64,000 nt of DNA from Sphingorhabdus sp. Alg239-R122 (GTDB taxonomy: Bacteria; Pseudomonadota; Alphaproteobacteria; Sphingomonadales; Sphingomonadaceae). The stretch spans positions 186,001 to 250,000 of the forward strand of contig NZ_UNRC01000001.1 in the NCBI RefSeq assembly GCF_900537065.1. Direction: 5' to 3'. This document shows, one piece after another, positions 55,013 through 64,000 of the stretch; the stretch's first letter is position 1, and the number at the start of each line of letters is the position of its first letter. Under the pieces are notes generated by a model. It saw only the letters and a list, made by a program, of their open reading frames with translations, was not told where the DNA came from and made no database searches. The translations under genes and the position numbers were made by a program.

Positions 55013-56953
55013 ATGATCAGTTTTTTTCGCTCCATCTTTCAGTCGAAAATCGGCCTGTTCTTCACCTTTGCCTTTGTCGGCCTGATTGCCATTGCCTTTG
55101 CCAGCAGTGATATTACCGGCAGCACATTTGGCGGTGTCGGCGGCGGCAATGTCGCTAGCGTCGGAAGCGAAGATATTGCGGCCGGTGATCTTTCACGCTC
55201 TGTCACATCCGCTTTTGAGGGCGCGCGTGCAGAGAACCCAACATTGGATCTTGCCACATTTGTGGATCAGGGCGGGCTGGAAAGCATTCTGGACCAGATG
55301 ATCAATAACCATGCCCTGCAGGTATTCGCCCGTGATAACGGCATGGCCGCAAGTAAAAGACTGATCGATAGCGAAATATCATCCATTGGCGCTTTCCGTG
55401 GACCAGATGGCCAGTTCAGCGAACAGGTATTTCGCCAGGTTCTGCAATCACAGGGGCTGACTGAACGTATTGTACGCGGTGACCTGGAACGGGCATTGGT
55501 GGGTGAGCAAATACTCTTGCCCGTCACTTATGGGGTACGCGCGCCTGATGATCTGATTCTGCCATATGCCTCATTGATTCTTGAAGGACGCAAGGGCCGC
55601 ATTGCCCTTATTCCTTCGGCAGCATATGCGCCCAAAGATACCCCTGGTGACAAGGCTTTGACAACATTCTATTCCGCCAACAGTGAGCGTTACAGACTGC
55701 CAGAGCAGCGAACTATTCGCTACGCCGTGTTTACCACTGAGACACTGGGTGATTCCATCAACCCTACCGAAGAGGAAATTCAGGCGGAATATGGCCGCCG
55801 TGCACAGGAATTTGCCGCAAGTGAAACGCGCAGTATCACACAGGTTGTTACAACCACCGAAGCTGCCGCAAATACACTGGCTGCACAGATCCGCAGCGGC
55901 AAGAACCTGGAACAAGCTGCGCAAGATGTTGGCCTTTCGGCAAGCGAGGTAAACAATGTCGGCAAGGAAAAATTCGCACGTGATTTTTCCAATGCATATG
56001 CGGACGCTGTTTTTGGAGCTTCGAACGGGGAAATTACAAAGCCGGCGCAAAGCCCGCTTGGCTGGCACGTTGCGCGGGTCACTGACACAAATAAACAGGC
56101 CGCACGTAGCCTTGAGCAGGTACGCGGAGTACTGACTGCTGAACTCAAGGAGACCAAAACATTGGAAGCACTCGCTGATTTGACCGAAAAGTTCGAAGAT
56201 GAATTTGCCGGTGGTGCCAGCCTTGCCGAAGTTGCCGGCAGCTATGACCTGGAAATAAAAAGCACACCTTCGCTGCGTTCAAATGGGCAAACCCCGGATC
56301 AAGCTGGATATAGCCCTGATAATGTCGTGCAACGTGTCATTGGCAACGCCTTTGCCATGGAACAGGATAGCAGCCCGCAACTCGCCGAACTTATCGCAGG
56401 GCAGCGTTATGCCATGTATGATGTCGCCGATATTAAGGAAGCTACCCCGCCGCCGCTTGCGGAAATCAAAGATAACGTCATACGCGACTACAAGCTTGAA
56501 CAAGGCGCTAAAAAAGCCAAGGAAACATCGGAAACAATCAAGAAACAGGTTGCCTCTGGTACCGCGTTGGACACAGCGATATCGGGCCTTGATGTGCGTA
56601 TTCCCCCTGCTCAACGTGTCGGCACAACCCGTGCGAACCTGATCCGGCCCGATAGTAACGTACCGCCACCACTGGCATTGATGTTCAGCATGGCCGAAAA
56701 AACAGTCAAGACAATTGAAGCGCCGGGCAATCAGGGGTGGTACGTTGTATATCTGGAAGAAATTGAAAAAGGCGATGCCAGCAAGCAGCCACAACTCGTC
56801 GCGCAGACAAAGCAGCAATTTGGCGGTTTGTTATCGGGCGAATATACCCAGCAATTCATTAATGCCGTCAAAAATGCTGTGGACATCGACAAGGATGAAG
56901 GCGCTATCAAGGCCGTGAATGACCAGATTACAGGTCGGAACCGGATCAATTAA
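55013..56953 (+). CDS. ppiD: Periplasmic peptidyl-prolyl isomerase PpiD-like chaperone
   Basis: A 646-residue membrane-anchored folding factor of the Sec exit site. One N-terminal membrane helix (about 10-32, FFTFAFVGLIAIAFASSDI), then a SurA_N/PpiD N-terminal chaperone region (VASVGSEDIAAGDLSRSV, MINNHALQVFARDNGMAASKRLID). A parvulin-type domain lies around 265-365 (SAS-ETRSITQVVTT, FGASNGEITKPAQSPLGWHVARV). A second, degenerate chaperone-like part follows. The trpE gene begins 5 bases after the stop, so trpE is probably co-transcribed. Confidence 0.9.
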   Translation: MISFFRSIFQSKIGLFFTFAFVGLIAIAFASSDITGSTFGGVGGGNVASVGSEDIAAGDLSRSVTSAFEGARAENPTLDLATFVDQGGLESILDQMINNHALQVFARDNGMAASKRLIDSEISSIGAFRGPDGQFSEQVFRQVLQSQGLTERIVRGDLERALVGEQILLPVTYGVRAPDDLILPYASLILEGRKGRIALIPSAAYAPKDTPGDKALTTFYSANSERYRLPEQRTIRYAVFTTETLGDSINPTEEEIQAEYGRRAQEFAASETRSITQVVTTTEAAANTLAAQIRSGKNLEQAAQDVGLSASEVNNVGKEKFARDFSNAYADAVFGASNGEITKPAQSPLGWHVARVTDTNKQAARSLEQVRGVLTAELKETKTLEALADLTEKFEDEFAGGASLAEVAGSYDLEIKSTPSLRSNGQTPDQAGYSPDNVVQRVIGNAFAMEQDSSPQLAELIAGQRYAMYDVADIKEATPPPLAEIKDNVIRDYKLEQGAKKAKETSETIKKQVASGTALDTAISGLDVRIPPAQRVGTTRANLIRPDSNVPPPLALMFSMAEKTVKTIEAPGNQGWYVVYLEEIEKGDASKQPQLVAQTKQQFGGLLSGEYTQQFINAVKNAVDIDKDEGAIKAVNDQITGRNRIN

Positions 56954-56958
56954 TCACG

Positions 56959-58482
56959 ATGGCGCGAACGGAAAACCGGCCTGATGCGCTTGCTGCGCTT
57001 GAGAAAGGCGGTTCCGCGCTCATTTACAGGCGTCTTGTCGCTGACACGGAAACACCCGTGTCCGCTGCGCTCAAGCTCATGGAGAATGATCGCGGGGATT
57101 TCCTGTTGGAATCCGTTGATGGCGGGGAAACACGCGGCCGCCATAGCCTGATCGGGTTGGAGCCTGACTTGCTGTTTCGGGCCGCTGGCGACAATTGCGA
57201 AATCAATCGCAGCTGGATGAATGACCGGCAGGATTTTACGTCACTGGATGCACCTCCGCTGGATGCTTTGCGTAACCTCGTCACCGAATGCCTTATGCCT
57301 GTACCGGACGCGCTTCCCGAAGCGCTTGCCTGCCTGGTAGGCTATTTTGGCTATGAAACAATCGGCCTGATCGAAAAACTGCCGCGTGCGCCGCAATCCT
57401 CCCTCGAAGTGCCTGACATGGTATTTGTGCGGCCGACCGTGATCATCATATTCGACCGGCTAAAAGATGAAATGTTCCTGGTTGCACCGATATGGGCGAG
57501 TTCCCACGGCACGGGAGAACAGAAGATTGAGCGTGCGGAAGATCTTCTGGATGCTGCGGAGCGCAAATTGTCTGCTACAGCAGCATCTCCTCAAGCTGCC
57601 CGTGATGTGCAAGTTATGAGCGAACTGCCCGTGCTTGAACCGGTCGTGCCCGCTTCGCGCTACAGCCAGATGGTCCGGGCAGCCAAGGATTATATCAGGG
57701 CGGGCGATATTTTTCAGGTCGTACTTGCACAGCGTTTCACCCTGCCCTTCACATTGCCGCCCTTTGAACTTTACCGTGCGCTGCGCAGGATCAACCCCTC
57801 CCCCTTCCTCTATTTCCTTGACCTGCCGGGCTTTGCACTGATTGGTTCCAGTCCGGAAATACTGGTGCGCGCGCGCGATGGTGAAGTCACCATACGTCCG
57901 ATTGCCGGAACACGTCCGCGCGGGGCGAATGCAACGGAGGATCAGGCTAATAAAGCTAGCCTGCTCGCCGATGCAAAGGAACGTGCCGAGCATCTGATGT
58001 TGTTGGATCTGGGCCGCAATGATGTGGGCCGTATTGCCGAGCGCGGCAGTGTGGAAGTGACAGACAGTTATATGGTGGAACTGTACAGCCATGTGATGCA
58101 TATCGTTTCCAACGTCACAGGTCGCCTCGCAAAAGGCAAGGATGCAATTGATGCGCTGTTCGCAGGTTTCCCGGCAGGTACGGTCAGTGGCGCGCCCAAA
58201 GTGCGTGCCTGTGAGATTATTGCCGAGCTAGAGGGAGAAACACGCGGAGCCTATGCCGGCGGTGTCGGTTATTTCGGGCCTGGTGGCAATATGGACAGCT
58301 GCATCGTCCTGCGCACCGCTGTGGTCAAGGATGGCACCATGCACGTGCAGGCAGGTGCCGGGATAGTTGCCGATAGCGATCCTGCTTATGAACAACGTGA
58401 ATGTGAAGCCAAAGCCGGAGCGCTGGGTTCAGCAGCGCGCGAAGCCATAAGGCAGGCGCAGATGCCTGAATTCGGGCAGTGA
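56959..58482 (+). CDS. trpE: Anthranilate synthase component I
   Basis: A 507-residue enzyme that turns chorismate into anthranilate with TrpG. The N-terminal half has LESVDGGETRGRHSLIGLEPDLL, containing the tryptophan-feedback region. The chorismate-binding half has RAAKDYIRAGDIFQVVLAQRF, PSPFLYFLDL, IGSSPEILVR, IAGTRPRGANATEDQ, LDLGRNDVGRIA and GTVSGAPKVRACEIIAELE. Complete family motifs. The distance to ppiD is 5 bases and the downstream glycosidase overlaps by GTGA. No leader peptide or Trp codon run is seen because it follows ppiD directly. Confidence 0.96.
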   Translation: MARTENRPDALAALEKGGSALIYRRLVADTETPVSAALKLMENDRGDFLLESVDGGETRGRHSLIGLEPDLLFRAAGDNCEINRSWMNDRQDFTSLDAPPLDALRNLVTECLMPVPDALPEALACLVGYFGYETIGLIEKLPRAPQSSLEVPDMVFVRPTVIIIFDRLKDEMFLVAPIWASSHGTGEQKIERAEDLLDAAERKLSATAASPQAARDVQVMSELPVLEPVVPASRYSQMVRAAKDYIRAGDIFQVVLAQRFTLPFTLPPFELYRALRRINPSPFLYFLDLPGFALIGSSPEILVRARDGEVTIRPIAGTRPRGANATEDQANKASLLADAKERAEHLMLLDLGRNDVGRIAERGSVEVTDSYMVELYSHVMHIVSNVTGRLAKGKDAIDALFAGFPAGTVSGAPKVRACEIIAELEGETRGAYAGGVGYFGPGGNMDSCIVLRTAVVKDGTMHVQAGAGIVADSDPAYEQRECEAKAGALGSAAREAIRQAQMPEFGQ

Positions 58483-59252
58483 GAAAAGCTCTTCTCGTTT
58501 GCATATTATTAGCTGCTGTCGGGGTAGGCTTTACTTATGGCATGGGCAGCGACGAGGATGCCGTCAAAACGGCAAAAAACGATGCATGCAAGGCCGTTAC
58601 GTTTGAAAATGACGCTTTCACCCATTGTGTAGCGTCCCCTGAACGTCACTTCATCCAAACCATCGTGCATAATGCGGATGCGGAACCACTACGTACTTTC
58701 GAAGCCCTGGAAAAAGAACTTGGCGAGAAAGTAAAAAGTGCCGCCTTTGCGGTAAATGGCGGTATGTATGATGCAGATGGTAACGCCATAGGACTACTCA
58801 TAGTAGATGGGGCAGAAATCAAGTCGTTGAATCAAAACAAGGGACCTGGTAACTTTCACTTGCTGCCCAACGGTGTTTTTTACGGTGACAGCAAAGGATG
58901 GCATGTCGCCACTTCCGCAGTATATGCCGAATTACAAACAGGCGAAGTTGATTTTGCCACGCAGTCAGGGCCGATGCTGGTTATCGATGGCGCTCTGCAT
59001 CCTGATATTGCCCATAATGGAGAGTCCCGCAAAATCCGTAATGGTGTGGGGATTGATCCACACGGCAAAGCGCATATGCTAATCAGTGATAGCCCAGTTT
59101 CTTTTGGGCGTATGGCACGGCTTTATCAGAAACTTGGGGTGCAAAATGCCCTGTTTCTTGACGGTACAGTATCTGCTCTTTGGCGGCCCGCTATTGGCTA
59201 TAGCCATAGAAAGCATGAACTCGGACCAATGATACTGGTTTCAAAACACTAG
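58479..59252 (+). CDS. Phosphodiester glycosidase-like (NAGPA) secreted protein
   Basis: A 257-residue protein with an N-terminal signal peptide or anchor (about 1-20). A NAGPA-type phosphodiester glycosidase domain follows: FAVNGGMYDADGNAIGLLI, GNFHLLPNGVFY, ATQSGPMLVIDGALHP, RKIRNGVGIDPHGKAHMLIS and ALFLDGTVSALWRP. Members remove sugar-phosphate phosphodiester caps; the substrate here is unknown and may be in the cell envelope. GTG overlaps the trpE stop, so it is translated from the ppiD-trpE message. That placement has no link to tryptophan synthesis that I can see. Confidence 0.85.
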   Translation: MRKALLVCILLAAVGVGFTYGMGSDEDAVKTAKNDACKAVTFENDAFTHCVASPERHFIQTIVHNADAEPLRTFEALEKELGEKVKSAAFAVNGGMYDADGNAIGLLIVDGAEIKSLNQNKGPGNFHLLPNGVFYGDSKGWHVATSAVYAELQTGEVDFATQSGPMLVIDGALHPDIAHNGESRKIRNGVGIDPHGKAHMLISDSPVSFGRMARLYQKLGVQNALFLDGTVSALWRPAIGYSHRKHELGPMILVSKH

Positions 59253-59264
59253 CTTTTTGAAACA

Positions 59265-59567
59265 TTACTCTAGTAGCTTGGGCGCTTCTTTTTGCATTTT
59301 TTCACGGAATTTATCGGCAAACATGGCGAGCAGCGGCGGCAGGTGAAACACGGCATCCACTGCATCATCCTTGATATCAAGATTGCAGCTGACACGCTGC
59401 CCCATTGCCTCCAACGTAAAATCAAGAGCATCTTCATCCCAATGGTGTTCCGCCATTTTGGCTCCCGGCAAGGCTTCTTCCAGCTTGTAAATACCGCCCG
59501 CAATACGTTTTTTTGCTTCTGCACGGCCCAGTTTATGCAGGATCGTCATGGCTACGGGTTCTGACAT
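59265..59567 (-). CDS. PHA-system regulatory protein (PHA_gran_rgn family)
   Basis: A 100-residue protein matching the polyhydroxyalkanoic acid system family (PF09650-like), thought to act in PHA granule formation or control. It shows LGRAEAKKRI, HHWDEDALDFTLEAMGQRVSCNLDI and VFHLPPLLAMFADKFREKMQ. It is on the opposite strand, between the glycosidase gene and trpG, and shares an upstream gap with trpG. Together with phaR and the PhaC-like gene at 2-3.8 kb it is evidence for PHA storage in this organism. Confidence 0.85.
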   Translation of the reverse strand: MSEPVAMTILHKLGRAEAKKRIAGGIYKLEEALPGAKMAEHHWDEDALDFTLEAMGQRVSCNLDIKDDAVDAVFHLPPLLAMFADKFREKMQKEAPKLLE

Positions 59568-59651
59568 ACTAATATACTACCTTTCTAAAAATATGCGTAC
59601 GGGCTGTCTTGGCACTTGGCCTTGTGCTCGATTTTGACTAGGCACTACCAC

Positions 59652-60257
59652 ATGATACTCGTCATCGACAATTATGACAGCTTTACCTTCAATCTCGTCC
59701 ACTACCTTATGGAGTTGGGCGCTGAAGTCCGTGTGGAGCGCAATGATGCCATCAGCGTCAAAGATGCAATGGACAGCGGTGCGACTGCTTTTTTGATCTC
59801 TCCGGGGCCGTGCACACCCAATGAAGCGGGCATTAGCCTGGATTTAGTAGCAGCCTGCGCAGATGCCAGAAAACCGTTGCTGGGTGTCTGCCTGGGTCAC
59901 CAGGCGATTGGCCAGCATTTTGGCGGTAAAGTCGTACAAGGCGGGTTGATGCATGGGAAAACATCACCGGTAGTACATGATAATAGCGGTGTTTTCGGTG
60001 GATTACCCTCGCCCTATACCGCCACGCGCTATCACTCGCTTATTGTTGAGGACGCACCCGATTGCCTGATCGTCAATGCAACTTCAGATGATGGTTCCGT
60101 GATGGGTTTTCGCCATGAAAGCCTGCCTATACACGGCGTACAGTTCCATCCTGAGAGTATTGCCACGGAATATGGGCATGCACTGCTCGCCAATTTCATG
60201 CGCATGGCGGGGTTGGAAACCGCGAATATTCCCGAAAATACCGTGCCCATCGCATAA
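59652..60257 (+). CDS. trpG: Anthranilate synthase component II (glutamine amidotransferase)
   Basis: A 201-residue class I glutaminase that supplies ammonia to Trp[20 protein letters not shown] carries the nucleophile Cys. [23 protein letters not shown] carries the His-Glu dyad. [21 protein letters not shown] opens the protein. ATG 59652 was chosen because the family begins [11 protein letters not shown]; the 12 residues encoded upstream are not conserved. It begins a trpG-trpD-trpC operon, separated from trpE by two unrelated genes. Confidence 0.95.
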   Translation: MILVIDNYDSFTFNLVHYLMELGAEVRVERNDAISVKDAMDSGATAFLISPGPCTPNEAGISLDLVAACADARKPLLGVCLGHQAIGQHFGGKVVQGGLMHGKTSPVVHDNSGVFGGLPSPYTATRYHSLIVEDAPDCLIVNATSDDGSVMGFRHESLPIHGVQFHPESIATEYGHALLANFMRMAGLETANIPENTVPIA

Positions 60258-60298
60258 ATTGTGGTCATGCCATGCATTATATGCTTCACACCAGCCTT

Positions 60299-61288
60299 AT
60301 GACACAGCTTCCCGATCCCCAATCGCTCCTTTCAAGAGAAGATGCAGGCACAGCTTTTGCAGCTATTCTGGACGGTACAGTCAGTGATGACGCCATCGCA
60401 GCTTTCCTTGTCGCACTTTCCGAACGCGGAGAGACTGCTACGGAAATTGCTGCCGCGGCCGCCGCTTTGCGTGAACGCCTGATTCCCATCGAAGCGCCGG
60501 ACAATGCTATTGATGTGTGCGGTACGGGCGGTGATGGGCATCATACACTCAATGTATCCACGGCAGTATCACTTGTTGTGGCTGCTTGTGAAGTTCCTGT
60601 TGCAAAGCATGGAAATCGTGCAGCTTCTTCTAAAGCAGGTGCCGCTGATACTCTGGAAGCGCTTGGCCTCGACATGCAAGTGGCGGGAGACAAGGCGCAA
60701 GAGACATTGGCAGATTTGGGTATCTGCTTTCTGTTTGCCGCCAACCACCATCCAGCGATGCGCCGTATCCAGCCCATTCGCAAGGAAATCGGGCGGCGTA
60801 CGATATTTAACCTGATGGGACCGCTTGCCAATCCGGCAGGCGTAAAGCGGCAGCTTATAGGCATTGCCCGTCCAGGCTATGTGCATGTCTATGCAAAGGC
60901 ACTCGCTGAACTGGGTACGGAGCGAGCCATGATTGTATCGGGTGATGAAGGGCTGGATGAACTTTCGCTGGCTGGCGGCAATGAAGTTGCCGATATTACA
61001 GCGGACGCAGTCCTGATGCGGCGCCTCTATCCTGCCGAAGCGGGGCTGGCTGAATATCCGGTATCTGCCATTCGCGGTGGTGACGCAGAATATAATGCGG
61101 CGGCGCTCAGACGGCTTTTACAGGGAGAAAAAGGGCCATATCGTGACGCCGTGCTGTTCAACTCAGCTGCGTCGCTAATGGTAGCAGGCGAAGTGGACAA
61201 TCTACGCGACGGTGTCGAAGAAGCCGCAGAAGCGCTTGATAAAGGTCTTGCCAATGCATTGCTCGACTGCTGGATTGCCTATACATGA
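60299..61288 (+). CDS. trpD: Anthranilate phosphoribosyltransferase
   Basis: A 329-residue enzyme adding phosphoribose to anthranilate. Motifs: [68 protein letters not shown], and [19 protein letters not shown] 60299 is placed where the family N-terminus begins; ATG 60272 or 60281 cannot be excluded, and no start has a good ribosome site. It lies 41 bases after trpG and overlaps trpC by four bases. Confidence 0.95.
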   Translation: MTQLPDPQSLLSREDAGTAFAAILDGTVSDDAIAAFLVALSERGETATEIAAAAAALRERLIPIEAPDNAIDVCGTGGDGHHTLNVSTAVSLVVAACEVPVAKHGNRAASSKAGAADTLEALGLDMQVAGDKAQETLADLGICFLFAANHHPAMRRIQPIRKEIGRRTIFNLMGPLANPAGVKRQLIGIARPGYVHVYAKALAELGTERAMIVSGDEGLDELSLAGGNEVADITADAVLMRRLYPAEAGLAEYPVSAIRGGDAEYNAAALRRLLQGEKGPYRDAVLFNSAASLMVAGEVDNLRDGVEEAAEALDKGLANALLDCWIAYT

Positions 61289-62085
61289 CAGATATCCCCG
61301 ACAAACTCGCGGAAATTTGTGAAGCCAAGCGCCATGAAGTTGCGAAGCGCAAGGCCCGCGACAGCCTATCCGCATTGGAAGGGCGCGCGCAGGAACAGAG
61401 TGCACCGCGCGGTTTTGAGGCCGCTTTACGGCGCAAATCGCTGAACAGTTTTGGCCTGATCGCCGAAATTAAGCGCGCAAGCCCTTCCAAAGGTTTGATC
61501 CGTGCTGATTTTGATCCACCCTCCCATGCCAGAGCCTATGAGGCTGGCGGTGCGGCCTGCCTGTCTGTGCTGACTGATACACCCTATTTCCAGGGGGATG
61601 ACAGCTACCTTGTCCAGGCACGGGCATCGGGCACCCTGCCCTGTCTACGCAAGGACTTCATGGTCGACCCTTGGCAGGTTGTCGAAGCGCGCAGTTTGGG
61701 CGCAGATGCCATTCTTATTATTATGGCCGCACTTGATGACGTCATGGCAGCAGAGATTGAAAAAACCGCGGTTTCACTTGGCATGGACGCATTGGTTGAG
61801 GTGCATGACAGCGCGGAAATGGAGCGTGCATTCAAATTACAGTCACGTCTTATAGGCGTAAATAATCGTGACCTGCGCAGTTTCACCACCGACCTGTCAG
61901 TAACAAAAACGCTGGCCGATAGGGTTCCAGATGATGTCCTGCTGGTATCAGAAAGCGGAATAAACAGCCATTCTGATTGCCAGCGCCTGGCTAGACATGG
62001 CGTGCGCACCTTCCTTGTAGGCGAATCGCTCATGCGACAAAACGACGTTGAAACGGCGACGCGGCAGCTACTAAGCGGTACATAA
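61285..62085 (+). CDS. trpC: Indole-3-glycerol phosphate synthase
   Basis: A 266-residue TIM-barrel enzyme that closes the indole ring. [21 protein letters not shown] carries the catalytic Lys and Ser. Other typical parts are [64 protein letters not shown] and [19 protein letters not shown] overlaps the trpD stop. In related genomes moaC and moeA often separate trpC from lexA (from memory); here lexA follows directly after 69 bases. Confidence 0.96.
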   Translation: MTDIPDKLAEICEAKRHEVAKRKARDSLSALEGRAQEQSAPRGFEAALRRKSLNSFGLIAEIKRASPSKGLIRADFDPPSHARAYEAGGAACLSVLTDTPYFQGDDSYLVQARASGTLPCLRKDFMVDPWQVVEARSLGADAILIIMAALDDVMAAEIEKTAVSLGMDALVEVHDSAEMERAFKLQSRLIGVNNRDLRSFTTDLSVTKTLADRVPDDVLLVSESGINSHSDCQRLARHGVRTFLVGESLMRQNDVETATRQLLSGT

Positions 62086-62094
62086 GTAGAACAC

Positions 62095-62123
62095 TTGACA
62101 TAACCTGTTTTGTTTCGTAATTG
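62095..62123 (+). promoter_or_regulatory. lexA promoter
   Basis: TTGACA (62095-62100) and TAATTG (62118-62123) with a 17-base spacer, between trpC and lexA. The -35 is perfect. The SOS box starts at the last base of the -10, so LexA binding would block RNA polymerase. Confidence 0.7.
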
Positions 62124-62137
62124 TTCCGTATTCGTTC
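62123..62137 (+). promoter_or_regulatory. SOS box GTTC-N7-GTTC upstream of lexA
   Basis: GTTC-CGTATTC-GTTC matches the direct-repeat LexA operator of alphaproteobacteria exactly. It lies just downstream of the lexA -10 element and 18 bases before the start codon, so LexA should repress its own gene. Confidence 0.85.
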
Positions 62138-62154
62138 ACTAACGGAGCACTGAT

Positions 62155-62862
62155 ATGCTTACAAAAAAACAGCATGAGCTTATTTCTTTTATTCAGCATC
62201 GGTTGGAGGAAACGGGTATTTCCCCTTCTTTTGAAGAAATGAAGGATGCCCTGGACCTGAAATCCAAATCGGGTGTGCACCGTCTTGTCAGTGCGCTGGA
62301 AGAGCGCGGGTTTATCCGTCGTCTGCCAAATCGTGCGCGGGCGCTGGAAGTTTTGAAATTACCTGATGCGATCGTAAAACCTGCTGACACAGTGAAAATG
62401 CCGTCATCTGGGGCCTCTGCTGCGAGCATATCCAATATTGCAGATGCCAAAGCACCCACAAATATGAATGCCGATAATGATGTGATGGAAATTCCCCTGC
62501 ATGGCCGCATCGCCGCAGGTGTTCCGATTGAGGCTATTGAAGGTCAATCTGCATTGTCTGTACCATCTGCCCTGTTGGGTTCGGGTGAACATTATGCGCT
62601 TGAAGTTTCCGGTGATTCCATGGTCGAAGCGGGCATATTGGACGGTGATTTCGCACTTATCAAACGTGCAAACACCGCGCGTGACGGTGAAATCATAGTC
62701 GCGCTTGTACGCGGTGAAGAGGCCACACTTAAATATCTGCGCCGTGAAGATCAGATGGTTCGCCTGGATCCGGCCAATTCGGCCTATGAACCACAAACAT
62801 ACCGCTCCGATGAAGTTGAGGTACAGGGAAAACTGGCAGGGTTGCTCCGCCGTTACCACTGA
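62155..62862 (+). CDS. lexA: SOS repressor LexA
   Basis: A 235-residue self-cleaving repressor of the DNA-damage response. N-terminal winged [34 protein letters not shown]. The variable linker is about residues 70-110. The C-terminal peptidase has the Ala121-Gly122 cleavage site (RIAAGVPIE), Ser155 in SGDSMVEAG and Lys193 in EATLKYL. Complete. Its promoter carries a perfect SOS box, so it should repress itself. It converges on comEC, 54 bases apart. Confidence 0.97.
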   Translation: MLTKKQHELISFIQHRLEETGISPSFEEMKDALDLKSKSGVHRLVSALEERGFIRRLPNRARALEVLKLPDAIVKPADTVKMPSSGASAASISNIADAKAPTNMNADNDVMEIPLHGRIAAGVPIEAIEGQSALSVPSALLGSGEHYALEVSGDSMVEAGILDGDFALIKRANTARDGEIIVALVRGEEATLKYLRREDQMVRLDPANSAYEPQTYRSDEVEVQGKLAGLLRRYH

Positions 62863-62916
62863 TTTTCACTAATACAGGCTTGTTGGTTAAAGCAGGAAGG
62901 TCAGATTCTCAGTAAG

Positions 62917-64000
62917 TCAGGGTCTGAACCAACCATGTTCGCCTTCCTGCGCCGCAACGGTCCTGAGCTTTGGCGGGCTATCTAACCATATTGACAAACC
63001 ACCTGTTTGCGAAAGCATAACGCGATCAGCCTTGAGCCATCTGGGATGGCAACTACGTGGCAACCAGCGGTCACTCACAACAATGTCGACGCGCTTACAG
63101 GCCGCGGCAAGGCTGCGCTCTGGTACAATATAGCTGCTCCTGCTGGCGAGCACTGTCCAGATACGATCAACCCCTTGCAGCTTGATAGTACAGAAATCAG
63201 GGCTGCACTGCGCATTTCTCCAATCCTTCATCGCCCGGATATCAGTTTCTTTGACGCCTGCATTTTCGGTTAATGTATCAATAGTATAATCTCCTGCCCG
63301 ATCACGCAGCAGGATAATTTCTCCCTGTTTACCTGTTATGGCCAAGTGCTTACCTGAAGAATGTACCAATATGTCGGGCGAGCGCATCTGCGTTAGTGAT
63401 ATGGCTGCAAAACCCAAAGGCATTAACGCCAGCAAGCGTGCTCTGCCTTTAACAAGTGCGAACCATAATCCGCCCATTACAAACATTGCGAACAGGCGCA
63501 CGTCCATAGAAGGAAGCCGTGTAACTGAACCGGGCTGCGCCTCAACAAAATGCGCCAGTGACAAAAGCAGTGAAAGCGCCTCACCGCATAATAGCCATAT
63601 TGGTGCCCCCAGCCCCACAATATCCAACAACAACGCCAGTGCTTCTAGCGGCATGATGATGAATGTGGTGAGCGGTATGGCAAAAATATTGGCCAATGCG
63701 CCATATATGCCTGCTTTATGGAAATGATATAATGCAATAGGCATCAATGCGATTTCAATAGCTAGCCCCGTCAAGAATAACATACCTGTGAATCGCATAA
63801 TTCGATATAGTACTGGCTCGTCACGCCGCTGGAAAATGCGTTGCACCCAGGGCAGTTGATGCAAAGCGATAATTGTAATTACCGCCGCAAAACTAAGCTG
63901 AAAACTCGGCCCCGCGAGCGCCTCTGGCCAAAATATGAGGACAAAAGCTGCGCCTGCCGCAACAAGGCGCATGGATAACGGATCCCTACCCATGGCAAGC
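62917..64000 (-). CDS. comEC: ComEC/Rec2-like protein, N-terminal part beyond the window
   Basis: The C-terminal 360 or so residues of a ComEC/Rec2 family protein, the inner-membrane DNA-uptake channel. Several membrane helices of the competence domain are seen (about 10-30, 70-100 and 105-130 of this part), with LAGPSFQLSFAAVI and HFHKAGIYGALANIFAIPLTTFIIMPLEALAL typical of it. The C-terminal domain (about 205 onward) is MBL-like but lacks a clear HxHxDH motif, so it may be non-catalytic. The frame is open at the right edge; the first ATG seen (63993) is internal. Confidence 0.85.
   Translation of the reverse strand, partial: LAMGRDPLSMRLVAAGAAFVLIFWPEALAGPSFQLSFAAVITIIALHQLPWVQRIFQRRDEPVLYRIMRFTGMLFLTGLAIEIALMPIALYHFHKAGIYGALANIFAIPLTTFIIMPLEALALLLDIVGLGAPIWLLCGEALSLLLSLAHFVEAQPGSVTRLPSMDVRLFAMFVMGGLWFALVKGRARLLALMPLGFAAISLTQMRSPDILVHSSGKHLAITGKQGEIILLRDRAGDYTIDTLTENAGVKETDIRAMKDWRNAQCSPDFCTIKLQGVDRIWTVLASRSSYIVPERSLAAACKRVDIVVSDRWLPRSCHPRWLKADRVMLSQTGGLSIWLDSPPKLRTVAAQEGEHGWFRP

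Noticed and set aside
1-64000. CRISPR arrays, insertion sequences, prophage genes and rRNA operons
   Set aside because: No repeated spacer pattern, transposase motif, integrase or rRNA sequence was seen in the window.

Overview
The window comes from an alphaproteobacterium, most likely Sphingomonadales. The pointers are the gene order ntrB-ntrC-ntrY-ntrX-hfq-hflX-mazG, a LexA gene preceded by a perfect GTTC-N7-GTTC SOS box, a fused IspDF, polyhydroxyalkanoate (PHA) genes, a TonB-dependent receptor and an eukaryote/archaeal-like ProS. GC content is mixed, roughly half by eye. Nearly everything is housekeeping DNA, and I see no transposase, phage gene, CRISPR array or rRNA.

Layout. 1-3.8 kb: a truncated TonB-dependent receptor, then a PhaC-like hydrolase and the PHA regulator phaR, whose start codons overlap divergently. 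3.8-13.3 kb: proS-rnr, a peroxiredoxin-like gene, a UspA protein, pdhC-lpd, and an aminotransferase/sulfotransferase pair. 13.4-14.1 kb: a small secreted protein and a PilZ protein. 14.1-17.6 kb: a very AT-rich gap followed by a compact four-gene accessory unit (two paralogous radical SAM enzymes, a haem-oxygenase-fold oxidase and a 76-residue peptide ending GGFVW). It lies beside the 3' end of a tRNA-Ser. 17.9-26.6 kb: murein enzymes (mltB-like, dacA), then a tightly overlapping tmk-holB-metG-tatD-MBL-retropepsin run and mazG. 26.6-35.8 kb (minus strand): hflX, a tandem two-domain hfq, ntrX, ntrY, ntrC, ntrB, dusB. 35.9-43.5 kb: ispDF-pncC, lipA-coq10, carbonic anhydrase-NYN protein, putP, acyl-CoA ligase. 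43.6-50 kb (minus): dnaE, a small membrane protein, a glutathione peroxidase, lolD-lolC/E. 50-54.8 kb: a candidate structured RNA, a heat-shock promoter and ROSE-like leader before hsp20, a Crp/Fnr regulator, pyrG, secG, tpiA. 55-64 kb: ppiD-trpE-glycosidase, a PHA-system gene, trpGDC, lexA and the end of comEC.

The most likely undescribed system is the radical SAM / HO-fold oxidase / peptide unit at 14.5-17.6 kb. It has the parts of a ribosomally made, post-translationally modified peptide pathway. The Val-Trp C-terminus and the lack of a transporter or dedicated protease make a mycofactocin- or PQQ-like peptide-derived small molecule a reasonable hypothesis. It is inferred from sequence features only. 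Secondary points of interest are the tandem Hfq, the ROSE-like thermometer, the candidate RNA upstream of hsp20, and the aminotransferase/sulfotransferase pair that mirrors a plant fusion protein.
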